A stretch of DNA of 64,000 bases from RYN-230 sp963844695. Lineage in GTDB: Bacteria > Actinomycetota > Actinomycetes > Streptosporangiales > Streptosporangiaceae. The stretch lies in assembly GCA_963844695.1 (NCBI GenBank), contig CAWJPL010000016.1, positions 1 to 64,000 of the forward strand. The letters are read 5' to 3'. Below the pieces are notes generated by a model that saw only the letters and a list, made by a program, of their open reading frames with translations, made no database searches and was not told the DNA's origin. This document shows, piece after piece, positions 50,323 through 58,280 of the stretch; the stretch's first letter is position 1, and each line of letters starts with the position of its first letter. The translations under genes were made by a program, and so were the position numbers.

Positions 50323-50382
50323 TTGACACTGAGATGCGCCATCCCCTAGATTCGCAATGTTCGACGATAGAACTGCTGTTCG
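50323..50382 (+). promoter_or_regulatory. Promoter and possible operator of the ALDH-pobA operon
   Basis: TTGACA (50323-50328), an 18-base spacer and TAGATT (50347-50352) form a good sigma-70 (HrdB-type) promoter. Just downstream, GTTC-N7-GAAC (50359-50373) and a further GTTCG (50378-50382) lie over the expected start of transcription. PobR/PcaU-like IclR regulators bind dyads and repeats near such promoters, but no regulator gene is in view. Confidence 0.55.
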
Positions 50383-50457
50383 TAAAGCGCACACTCATCC
50401 CACCGGGCGGATCCTGCCCTGCTGGCCACTCCCGTCATCGGCGATCAAGGAGTTTCC

Positions 50458-51915
50458 GTGACATTTCTCGACGAGGCCACGTGGCGCGGCAAGGCCTTCA
50501 GCGGCGGCTGGAAGGCGGTCTCCGGCGGCGAGGCCCCGGTCACTGAGCCGGCCACCGGCGCCGAACTCGGCCGGGTCGGCGTCGCCTCGCCCGCCGACGT
50601 CGCCGCCGCCGCCACGGCCGCGGCGGCGGCCCAGCCGGCCTGGGCCGCGCTCCCGCACACGGAGCGGTCCGCCATCTTGCGGCGGGCGGGTGACATCTGG
50701 AAGGCGCACGCCGAGGAGATCGAGGGCTGGAGTATCCGCGAGGGCGGCAAGATCGGGCCCGCGGCGCAGTTCGAGACGCACGTGGCCACCGAGGAGATCT
50801 ACGAGGCCGCCACCCTGCCCTCGCGTCCCTACGGTGAGCTGCTGCCCACCGAGTCACCGCACCTCAGCTGGGCCGAGCGGGTCCCGGTCGGGGTGGTCGG
50901 GGTCATCTCCCCGTTCAACTTCCCGCAGATCCTGGCTATCCGCTCGGTGGCCCCGGCCCTCGCGCTCGGCAACGCGGTGGTGCTGAAGCCAGACCCGCGC
51001 ACCGCGGTGTGCGGCGGCGTGGTGCTGGCCCGGGTCTTCGAGGAGGCCGGGCTGCCCGAGGGCGTGCTGCACGTGCTGCCGGGCGGCGCGGACGCCGGGG
51101 AGGCGCTGATCACCGACCCGCAGGTACGGGTGATCTCGTTCACCGGATCCACCTCGGTAGGCCGCCACGTGGGGGCACTGGCCGGCCAGCATCTCAAGCG
51201 GGTGCACCTCGAACTGGGCGGCAACTCGGCCCTGATCGTGCTGGACGACGCCGACCTGGACGCGGCCGCCGCGGCCGGCGCGTGGGGCTCGTTCCTGCAC
51301 CAGGGCCAGATCTGCATGACCACCGGCCGTCACCTGGTCCAGGACGCCGTCTACGACGACTACGTCGCGGCGCTGGCGGGCAAGGCCAGCCACCTGCCGG
51401 TGGGCGATCCGGCCAGCGGCCAGGTCGCGCTGGGCCCCATCATCGACGAGCGGCAGCGGGACAAGGTCCACGGCCTGGTGACCGCCAGCGTGGACGCGGG
51501 CGCCCGGCTGGCCGCGGGCGGAACCTACGAAGGCCTGTTCTACCAGCCCACCGTGCTGGCCGACGTCGCGCCCGCCATGCCTGCCTACGCCAGCGAGGTG
51601 TTCGGCCCGGTGGCCCCGGTCATCCGCTTCTCCACCGCCGACGAAGCGGCCAAGCTCGCCGCGGACACCGAGTACGGGCTGTCCCTGGGCATCCTCACCA
51701 AGGACGTGCTGCGCGGCCTGGACCTGGCCCGGAAGATCCCGACCGGCATCGTGCACATCAACGACCAGACCGTGGACGACGCACCGAACACCCCGTTCGG
51801 CGGCGTCGGCGCCTCCGGCACCGGCGCCCGGTTCGGCGGTACCGCCAACCTCGACGCGTTCACCGATACCCGCTGGGTCACGATGCGCAGCGAGATCGCG
51901 CCCTACCCGTTCTAG
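50458..51915 (+). CDS. Aromatic aldehyde dehydrogenase (benzaldehyde/vanillin type)
   Basis: A 485-residue NAD(P)-dependent aldehyde dehydrogenase. The cofactor and catalytic motifs are PVGVVGVISPFNFPQILAIR, SFTGSTSVGRHVGALAGQHL, the general-base Glu in HLELGGNSALIVLDDADLDA and the nucleophile Cys in HQGQICMTTGRHLV. The C-terminal INDQTVDDAPNTPFGGVGAS is characteristic of vanillin/benzaldehyde dehydrogenases. Start is GTG 50458 after AAGGAG. The stop is immediately followed by the pobA ATG, so the pair is one operon: a 4-hydroxybenzaldehyde-type substrate would be oxidised to 4-hydroxybenzoate and passed to PobA. Confidence 0.9.
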   Translation: MTFLDEATWRGKAFSGGWKAVSGGEAPVTEPATGAELGRVGVASPADVAAAATAAAAAQPAWAALPHTERSAILRRAGDIWKAHAEEIEGWSIREGGKIGPAAQFETHVATEEIYEAATLPSRPYGELLPTESPHLSWAERVPVGVVGVISPFNFPQILAIRSVAPALALGNAVVLKPDPRTAVCGGVVLARVFEEAGLPEGVLHVLPGGADAGEALITDPQVRVISFTGSTSVGRHVGALAGQHLKRVHLELGGNSALIVLDDADLDAAAAAGAWGSFLHQGQICMTTGRHLVQDAVYDDYVAALAGKASHLPVGDPASGQVALGPIIDERQRDKVHGLVTASVDAGARLAAGGTYEGLFYQPTVLADVAPAMPAYASEVFGPVAPVIRFSTADEAAKLAADTEYGLSLGILTKDVLRGLDLARKIPTGIVHINDQTVDDAPNTPFGGVGASGTGARFGGTANLDAFTDTRWVTMRSEIAPYPF

Positions 51916-53109
51916 ATGCCGTCCGCACCCGCGCGCACGCGCACCCAGATCGGAATCGTCGGGGCGGGACCGGCCGGCCTGCTGCTCTCCCATCTGCTGG
52001 CGCTGCGCGGCATCGACTCGGTGCTGGTCGAAATCCGGAGCCGGGCCTACTGCGAGGCCCGCCAGCGGGCCGGCGTGCTGGAGGACGGCAGCGTCACGCT
52101 GCTCCGCGAGGCCGGGCTGGCCGGCCGCCTGGACCGCGAGGGCCTGGAGCACGGGGGGATCTACCTCCAGTTCGCCGGCCAGCGGCACCACATCGACTTC
52201 CGCGACCTGACCGGGCGGACCGTCACCGTGTACGCGCAGACCGAGGTGGTGAAGGACCTCATCGAGGCCCGGATGGCGGCGGGCGGCCACGTGGAGTTCG
52301 ACGTGACCGGCACCGAGGTGGACGACCTGGACACCGACCGGCCGGTACTGCGGTACACCAGCGCGGACGGGACGAGGCACGAGGTCAGCTGTGACGCGAT
52401 CGCCGGCTGCGACGGTTTCCACGGGATCTGCCGGCCGGCCGTCCCGGCAGGGCTGCTGACCGTCTGGGAACGCGAGTACCCCTACGCCTGGCTGGGCATC
52501 CTCGCCGACGTCCCGCCCTCCACCGACGAGCTGATCTACGCCCATCACCCGGGCGGGTTCGCGCTGCACAGCCTGCGCAGCCCGCTGGTCAGCCGGCTCT
52601 ACCTGCAGGTCGCCCCGGATGAGGAGATCAGCGCCTGGCCGGACGACCGGATCTGGGCCGAGCTGCAGCGGCGCTTCGCGGTGCCCGGCTGGGAACTCAA
52701 GGAAGGCCCGGTCCTGGACAAGGGCATCACCCCGATGCGCAGCTTCGTCAGCGCCCCGATGCGGCACGGGCGGCTCTTCCTGGCCGGGGACGCCGCGCAC
52801 ATCGTGCCGCCCACCGGCGCCAAGGGGCTCAACCTGGCCCTCGGCGACGTCGCGGTGCTGGCTGGCGCCCTGGAGGAGTTGCTGCGCGGCGACCCCCGCC
52901 GGGCCGACTCCTACACCGGCGACTGCCTGGACCGGGTCTGGCGGCGCACGCACTTCTCCTGGTGGATGACCACGATGCTGCACGCCGCACCCGGCGCGGA
53001 CCCGATGGACGCCGAGCTCCAGCTGGCCCAGCTCCGCTACGTCACCACGTCACGGGCGGCTGCGGCCTCGCTGGCTGAGAACTACACCGGCTACCCGCCG
53101 CAGCACTGA
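51916..53109 (+). CDS. pobA: 4-Hydroxybenzoate 3-monooxygenase
   Basis: A 397-residue FAD monooxygenase converting 4-hydroxybenzoate to protocatechuate. The FAD motif is IGIVGAGPAGLLLSHLLALR; next come SRAYCEARQRAGVLEDGSV, the DG motif in CDAIAGCDGFHGICR, the substrate-site Tyr region HHPGGFALHSLRS, and the second FAD motif HGRLFLAGDAAHIVPPTGAK followed by GLNLALGDV. Length and motifs match PobA (about 390). It directly follows the aldehyde dehydrogenase with no spacer. The protocatechuate ring-cleavage (pca) genes are not in this window. Confidence 0.93.
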   Translation: MPSAPARTRTQIGIVGAGPAGLLLSHLLALRGIDSVLVEIRSRAYCEARQRAGVLEDGSVTLLREAGLAGRLDREGLEHGGIYLQFAGQRHHIDFRDLTGRTVTVYAQTEVVKDLIEARMAAGGHVEFDVTGTEVDDLDTDRPVLRYTSADGTRHEVSCDAIAGCDGFHGICRPAVPAGLLTVWEREYPYAWLGILADVPPSTDELIYAHHPGGFALHSLRSPLVSRLYLQVAPDEEISAWPDDRIWAELQRRFAVPGWELKEGPVLDKGITPMRSFVSAPMRHGRLFLAGDAAHIVPPTGAKGLNLALGDVAVLAGALEELLRGDPRRADSYTGDCLDRVWRRTHFSWWMTTMLHAAPGADPMDAELQLAQLRYVTTSRAAAASLAENYTGYPPQH

Positions 53110-53164
53110 CCCAGCGGCCCTGGACCGCAGGGATCGGCGCCGGTCCTGGCCGGCCGGTGCAGGG

Positions 53165-54814
53165 TCAGCCGGTGCGGGTGCCCTTGCGGGCCCACAGCGT
53201 GTCGTGCCAGGCGTGCTTGTAGACCGGCACGAAGTTGGCCTTGAAGTAGGCCCTCAGCTGCGGGTACCAGGCGACCCGGCGGGACTGGTTGTAGGACAGC
53301 CAGACGAACTGGGCCCGGGTGAACTCGTCCCACCACATGGCCCGCACGGCCGCCACCTGGCCCGCGCCGGTGGACGGCTTGAGCCCGTTGGAGAAGCCGA
53401 GATCGCTGCCGAGCCCGTCCAGCATGTGCGGGCAGTTCGCCTGGTCGGGGCTGAACCGGTTGGCCATCAGCAGGTAGGACGTCTGGTCGGTGGCGACGCA
53501 CGCGCCCTTCGGGATGATCTGTTCGATCTGCGCGGCCACCGGGGCCAGGCGCAGCCGGAGATGGGATTCGGAGCTGGCCTGGTCCAGGGCCAGCACCACG
53601 ACCGCCAGGCTGGCCAGCGCCGTGGCGGGTATCCACAGGCGCCGCCCATCGGTGGCGGGCAGCCAGCTGTTGCCCTGGCTGAGCGCGTCCAGCAGCCGGG
53701 ACAGCGGCAGCGCGACGGACATGGCGAAGAACGGCGCCAGGAACGCGGCGAAATGGTAGTGGAATTGGTCCGGCCACATGAACATGACCGTGATCACCGC
53801 GGTGGAGGCCAGCGCGAACCAGTCCAGCGCGGGCGGCGCCTGGCGCAGCAGCCACCACGCCACGATGACCATCGCGAGCACCGCGACGACGACGACCGCC
53901 GTGACGGTCAGGATGAGCACGCGCGGGTGGGAGGGGAGAGGGAGGTTGACGATCCCGAGGATGTGGCTCAGCCGGGCGGGCAGCGGGACCCGGGTTGACC
54001 CGGCCCGCGGGGCGACCTGGGCCACGTACAGGCTCTGGTAGAACCGCTCGGGCGCCAGCGCCGCGAACGGCAGGGTGGGGACCAGGAAGCCGACCGCCAG
54101 CCCGCCCACGTACACGGCCAGCCGCCTGACCTGCGGCAGGAGCATGACCAGGACCACGAGGACGGGGAAGATCGCCCAGACCTCGATGCAGCCCGCGAAA
54201 CCGAACGCGACGCCGCTCCAGAACAGCCGCCTCCGGCTGCTGGTCAGGCGATTCCCGTCGAACAGGGCGAGGGCCCCGAGCAGGCAGAACAGCACCAGCC
54301 AGGGCTCGACCAGCACGGTGCGGGCGGTGGACACGCTGTCCGGGTAGACCGCGACGATCCCGCAGCCCACGACCACGGCGAGCAGGCCGCGGTGGCGGAC
54401 CAGCAGCCCCACCAGGACCACGCCCGCCGAGCTGGCCAGGGTGGTCAGGATCCGGCCGGTCGCCATCGCGTGGGCCGTCCCGATGACCTCGGACAGCAAC
54501 GCGGACGGCACCATCAGCAGGGTGATCCCGGGCGGCTGCACCAGGAGGAACGAGCGGTAGGGCAGGTAGCCGTGGATCAGGTTGACCGCGCTGCCGAAGT
54601 ACGGGCCGTCGTCATACTCGGTCACCCCCAGCAGATAGCCGGGCCGGGACAGCAGCAGCAACCGGAGCGCCAGGGCCAGCAGGGTGCAGACGCCGATGGC
54701 CACGCTGATCGGGGTCAGCCAGCCTTTCCGGGCCTGGTCCTGGCCTGCCGCCGCTTCACTGCGCGACTCTCCGGGCGGCCCGCCTGCGGCCGGCCTCGCC
54801 ATCGTTCCGCTCAC
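53165..54814 (-). CDS. Polytopic membrane protein, PMT/GT39-like glycosyltransferase
   Basis: A 549-residue protein with about eleven membrane helices and a C-terminal extracytoplasmic part. The first loop has LGVTEYDDGPYFGSAVNLIH, where the acidic pair matches the catalytic Asp site of GT-C enzymes, followed by YLPYRSFLLVQPPGITLLMV. Further on come RTVLVEPWLVLFCLLGALAL and MFMWPDQFHYHFAAFLAPFF. The tail CVATDQTSYLLMANRFSPDQ resembles the soluble region of actinobacterial arabinosyl/mannosyltransferase-like proteins. It would move a sugar from a polyprenyl-phosphate donor to a cell-envelope acceptor. Start 54814 (MSGTMARPAAGG) or 54802 are both possible. Confidence 0.72.
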   Translation of the reverse strand: MSGTMARPAAGGPPGESRSEAAAGQDQARKGWLTPISVAIGVCTLLALALRLLLLSRPGYLLGVTEYDDGPYFGSAVNLIHGYLPYRSFLLVQPPGITLLMVPSALLSEVIGTAHAMATGRILTTLASSAGVVLVGLLVRHRGLLAVVVGCGIVAVYPDSVSTARTVLVEPWLVLFCLLGALALFDGNRLTSSRRRLFWSGVAFGFAGCIEVWAIFPVLVVLVMLLPQVRRLAVYVGGLAVGFLVPTLPFAALAPERFYQSLYVAQVAPRAGSTRVPLPARLSHILGIVNLPLPSHPRVLILTVTAVVVVAVLAMVIVAWWLLRQAPPALDWFALASTAVITVMFMWPDQFHYHFAAFLAPFFAMSVALPLSRLLDALSQGNSWLPATDGRRLWIPATALASLAVVVLALDQASSESHLRLRLAPVAAQIEQIIPKGACVATDQTSYLLMANRFSPDQANCPHMLDGLGSDLGFSNGLKPSTGAGQVAAVRAMWWDEFTRAQFVWLSYNQSRRVAWYPQLRAYFKANFVPVYKHAWHDTLWARKGTRTG

Positions 54815-55316
54815 TGCTGGTTTGCTCCTTCAGCCCTACGTGCCTGAACCCCACAGCAACCTGCGTGCAGCGCCGCCCCGATGACCACACTGCGAAAGTG
54901 ATGAATCGCACTGGAATTGTGAACTGCGCTGAGCAGTGTTCTGGGCAGGGCCAGGATCGTTGTTCCCCGGCGGGCTCAGCGTGCGCGAAGCGGCCGCTCG
55001 CGACCGCCACCAGATGTTACCGGATGAACATCCCGGTCAATAGCGGATGTAAATACTCCATAAGGCCCGCATCTCGCCAATCTGAGCACTCGCGACAACC
55101 TTCGCACCGCGACCCACCATGGCCGGGCCCTCCGGGCTGCGCCGTGGGCCACTACGAACTTACTGGTCAGCCAGGGCTTCGCGGGCTATTTCCGGGCAGC
55201 CCGGCGTGTCCAGGCGGCCAGGAGCGGGACCAGCCCGGGGACGTTCGCGGGTCACCCTGTGACGTTTGCGTAACATCCAGCCCGGCCGGCGCGCGCCGGC
55301 GCCGGCCGGGCTGCGG
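54815..55316. other. Intergenic region, no gene seen
   Basis: About 500 bases between two minus-strand genes. A more AT-rich part at about 54890-55100 probably contains the promoter of the GT39-like gene. Around 55270-55310 runs of GGCCGGCGC form a GC-rich self-complementary stretch that could act as a terminator for the plus-strand remnant or for the DedA-PAP2 gene. No RNA gene was recognised. Confidence 0.35.
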
Positions 55317-55406
55317 GCCTGGTGGCCACCATCCCGGTGCTCATCCTGTTTGCGCTGATCGGGCCGCGTGTGGTGGGCGGGCTGACGGCGGGCCCGGTCC
55401 GGTAGC
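55317..55406 (+). pseudogene. C-terminal remnant of a MalG-type sugar ABC permease
   Basis: The plus strand reads VATIPVLILFALIGPRVVGG, LTAGPVR and a TAG at 55404-55406. Binding-protein-dependent sugar permeases of the MalG group characteristically end ATIPVL..F...R..V.GLTAGAVKG. Only about 28 residues are left and upstream sequence is not coding. The opposite strand here encodes the last residues of the DedA-PAP2 protein. Short evidence, but the motif is distinctive. Confidence 0.4.
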
Positions 55407-56765
55407 GGGCGCCCTCTTCTCCACGGCCAGGTAAGGAATGATCAGCAGGCAGCCCCATACGCCCGCCAGCGCCCACCCGCCCAGCACATCGGTCATCCAG
55501 TGCGCGGCGAGGTACAGCCGGGACAGCCCGACGACGAGGGCGATCAGAAGCGCGCCGGTCATGAGCAGCGTGCGGGCCCGGAAGGACCGGCCGACCATCA
55601 CCATCAGCGCGAGCATGCCCCAGACGGCGAGGGCCTGGGCCGAATGCTGGGAGGGATAGGACCAGCCGTGGACCGTGGACAGCCGGTCCACCGCCGGCGG
55701 CCGGGGCCGCGCGACCAGGGTCTTCGTCAGCAGCGCCCAGCCCCACGCGCCTGCGAGGGCCAGCGCGGGGAGCACCGCGGGCAGCCACTGCCGGCGCCAC
55801 CGCCACAGTGCCAGCCCGGCGCCGATCACGACGGGCCAGAGAACGAAGCCCGAGCCGAGCCAGGTGAGCGTCTTGGCCAGGCCGGTGAGCCACGGCGCGC
55901 GGTGGCCGACAAAGAACGCCAGGACCTGCGGATCGAACCGGGCACTGTTGATGTGGTGCAGCACGCTGTTGGTCAGCGAGCCGAAAGCCCAGCCGCACGC
56001 GCCGAGGGTGAGCACGGCCACGGTCAGCGAGAACCCGGTGGGGACGCCCGGCTGGAAGCGCACGGCGAGCCAGGCGAGCTGCCTCGGGAAGCGCCGCTCC
56101 AGCCAGCGGGCCAGGCGGCTGCGGGAGACCCGGCTGACCTGCCGCCCCGCCCAGCTGTCCGGTTCACGTGCCGACCGCAGCAGGTGCCCGAGGACGAGCG
56201 CGAGCACCACGACCGCGAACAGGGCGATGCCCACCTGGGTGGCGTAGTGCGCGACCCGCTTCCAGCTGGCCCCGGCCAGGTAGCCGAGCAGCACCATCCC
56301 GGTGCCCCAGATCGCGCCGCCGGCCACGTTGAACGGCAGGAAGACGCGGTAGGGCATGCGCGCCATGCCCGCCAGGCCGGGGACCAGGACCCGCAGCGCG
56401 GCGGTGAAGCGCCCGAAGAACACCGCCCGGCCGCCCCGCCTGGCCAGGTACTCCTGGCCACGGTCGATGCGCCCGGGCTTCAGGACGCGGCGCAGCGGCC
56501 TGGTCTCCAGCACCCGCCGGCCGTATTCGCGGCCCACCAGGTACCCGACCGAGTCGCCGACGATCGCCCCGGAGATCCCCGCGACCAGGACCGCCCACAG
56601 GCTCACCCGGCCGTAGGAGGCGAGCACCCCGCCGAGGATGAGCGCGGTCTCGCCCGGGAAGACGAAGCCCAGGAACACCGAGGACTCGAGGGCCGGGACC
56701 GCAAAGACGATCAGCAGGGCCAGCCATCCGCTGAGGCTGAGTATGTGCTCGATCAGGCCGCTCAT
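55341..56765 (-). CDS. DedA (SNARE-associated)-PAP2 fusion membrane protein
   Basis: A 474-residue protein with two membrane domains. The N-terminal DedA domain (about 1-200) has ALESSVFLGFVFPGETALIL, then GDSVGYLVGREYGRR and RFTAALRVLVPGLAGMARMP, the conserved acidic and F-x-R-x-x-P-x-x-R-type motif of lipid scramblases such as UptA. The C-terminal PAP2 domain has the three phosphatase motifs KTLVARPRPPA, SYPSQHSAQA and SRLYLAAHWMTDVLGGW. Together they could flip and dephosphorylate undecaprenyl pyrophosphate or another lipid phosphate. ATG 56765 starts MSGLIEHILSLSGWLA. The last 20 or so residues lie over a decayed permease gene and are not conserved. Confidence 0.88.
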   Translation of the reverse strand: MSGLIEHILSLSGWLALLIVFAVPALESSVFLGFVFPGETALILGGVLASYGRVSLWAVLVAGISGAIVGDSVGYLVGREYGRRVLETRPLRRVLKPGRIDRGQEYLARRGGRAVFFGRFTAALRVLVPGLAGMARMPYRVFLPFNVAGGAIWGTGMVLLGYLAGASWKRVAHYATQVGIALFAVVVLALVLGHLLRSAREPDSWAGRQVSRVSRSRLARWLERRFPRQLAWLAVRFQPGVPTGFSLTVAVLTLGACGWAFGSLTNSVLHHINSARFDPQVLAFFVGHRAPWLTGLAKTLTWLGSGFVLWPVVIGAGLALWRWRRQWLPAVLPALALAGAWGWALLTKTLVARPRPPAVDRLSTVHGWSYPSQHSAQALAVWGMLALMVMVGRSFRARTLLMTGALLIALVVGLSRLYLAAHWMTDVLGGWALAGVWGCLLIIPYLAVEKRAPATGPGPPSARPPHAARSAQTG

Positions 56766-56885
56766 CGTGTAACCAGGGTAAGGCGCCCCGGCGGTCCGGC
56801 CCATGATCGTCTCGGCCAGCGCAGGCGGCGGCTGACGCGGTACCAAGAGCCTCCGCCACCCGCCGGCCCGGAGGCACCCAGCCGA

Positions 56886-56940
56886 GCTCGCCTTACCGGA
56901 CGTCCAGTCCGCTCTGCTCGCCTTACCGGACGTCCAGTCC
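56886..56940. repeat. Tandem duplication at the 3' end of the acyl-CoA dehydrogenase gene
   Basis: A 25-base unit occurs identically at 56886-56910 and 56916-56940 with a 30-base period. The second copy holds the last codons and stop of the acyl-CoA dehydrogenase; the first is the extra copy downstream. Within the coding copy, ACCGGAC-GTCCA-GTCCGGT is a perfect small hairpin that may serve as terminator. Confidence 0.75.
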
Positions 56941-58161
56941 GGTAAGTGCGCGTCCGATGATCATGCGCTGGATCTCGGAGGTGCCCTCGAAGATAGTGAA
57001 GATCTTTGCGTCCCGGTGCCAGCGTTCCACCGGGAAGTCACGGGTGTAGCCGTTCCCGCCCAGGATCTGGATGGCCTGCTCGGTCACCCGGACCGCGGTC
57101 TCCCCCGCGACCAGCTTGGACATCGACCCCTCGGCCCCGTCCAGGGCCAGGCCCTGCCGGGCCATCCACGCCGCCCGCCAGGTCAGCAGCCGGGCCGCGT
57201 CCACCCCGGCCTGCATGTCGGCCAGCATGAACCCGACCGCCTGGTTCTGCCCGATCGGGCGGCCGAACGCGACCCGCTGGGTGGCGTAGTCCCGGGCGAA
57301 TTCCACCGCGGCCCGGCCGACGCCCACCGCCATGGCCGCCACGCTCGGCCTCGAGGCCTCGAAGGTCTTCATCGCGGCCTGCTCGCCGCTGCGCCCGCCG
57401 GACCGGACCCGGTCCAGCCGCGCGTCCAGCCGGTCCTTGCCGCCGACCAGGCACCGGCCCGGCACCCGTACGCCGTCCAGCACCACCTCGGCGGTGTGCG
57501 AGGCCCGGACCCCGTGCTTGCGGAACTTCTGGCCCTGGCTGAGTCCCGGGGTGCCCGGCGGGATCACGAAGCTGGCCTGGCCCCGGGCCCCGAGCGAGGG
57601 GTCCACCGAGGCCACCACCACGTGGACGTCGGCGATCCCGCCGTTGGTGGCCCACGACTTGGTCCCGTTGAGGACCCATTCGTCGCTCGCCTCGTGATAC
57701 TCCGCGCGGGTGCGGATCGCGCCCACGTCGCTGCCCGCCTCCGGTTCCGAGGCGCAGAACGCGCCCAGCTTCACCGAGCCGGGGCCGCCGAACATCTCCG
57801 GGAGCCACTCCCCGATCTGCTCGGGGGTGCCGTTGCTGGCCACCGCGACCGCGGCCAGGGTGCTGCCGACCAGGGACAGCCCGATGCCCGCGTCGCCCCA
57901 GAACAGCTCCTCGAAGGCGATGGGGATGCCCAGCCCGCTCGCCTCGAGCCACTGCGCGGAGAAGAAGTCGAGCGAGTAGAGGCCGATCTTGGCCGCCTCT
58001 TCCAGGATGGGCCAGGGCGTCTCTTCCCGCTCGTCCCACTCGGCCCCGGCCGGCCTGATCACGTCGGCGGCGAACCCGTGCACCCAGTCACGCATGTCGC
58101 GCAGGTCCGGCCCGGGCTCGAGGGAGAATCCGCCGGGGGCGTCAGGTCCAGTGGTCATCAT
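56923..58161 (-). CDS. Acyl-CoA dehydrogenase
   Basis: A 412-residue FAD enzyme introducing the alpha-beta double bond in acyl-CoA thioesters. Family motifs are LGAFCASEPEAGSDVGAIRT, WVLNGTKSWATNGGIADVHV, the substrate region AAVEFARDYATQRVAFGRPI, QNQAVGFMLADMQAGVDAAR and the C-terminal catalytic-loop segment QILGGNGYTRDFPVERWHRD, with KIFTIFEGTSEIQRMIIGRA. The chain-length class cannot be stated. The start is ATG 58161 or 58158. Two operator-like repeats lie 29-67 bases upstream. The last codons are part of a tandem duplication. It ends a short minus-strand unit. Confidence 0.92.
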   Translation of the reverse strand: MMTTGPDAPGGFSLEPGPDLRDMRDWVHGFAADVIRPAGAEWDEREETPWPILEEAAKIGLYSLDFFSAQWLEASGLGIPIAFEELFWGDAGIGLSLVGSTLAAVAVASNGTPEQIGEWLPEMFGGPGSVKLGAFCASEPEAGSDVGAIRTRAEYHEASDEWVLNGTKSWATNGGIADVHVVVASVDPSLGARGQASFVIPPGTPGLSQGQKFRKHGVRASHTAEVVLDGVRVPGRCLVGGKDRLDARLDRVRSGGRSGEQAAMKTFEASRPSVAAMAVGVGRAAVEFARDYATQRVAFGRPIGQNQAVGFMLADMQAGVDAARLLTWRAAWMARQGLALDGAEGSMSKLVAGETAVRVTEQAIQILGGNGYTRDFPVERWHRDAKIFTIFEGTSEIQRMIIGRALTGLDVR

Positions 58162-58189
58162 GCTCCTCGGGGTCCTGCGCGAGCCGTAT

Positions 58190-58228
58190 GTTACTGAAGA
58201 GTAGCACGGCTAAGTTACCAGCGAGTAG
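58190..58228. promoter_or_regulatory. Two direct operator-like repeats
   Basis: GTTACTGAAGAGTAG (58190-58204) and GTTACCAGCGAGTAG (58214-58228) are copies of GTTAC-N4-GAGTAG in the same orientation, 24 bases apart, just before the acyl-CoA dehydrogenase start. Such TTAC...GTA dyads are typical of TetR-family control of fatty-acid genes in actinomycetes. Spacing of about two helical turns suggests cooperative binding. Confidence 0.55.
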
Positions 58229-58280
58229 ATAGCTGGCCAACTCCCTGAGCCGGCCTGGGCCGGACTCTGGCGGGGTCAGA

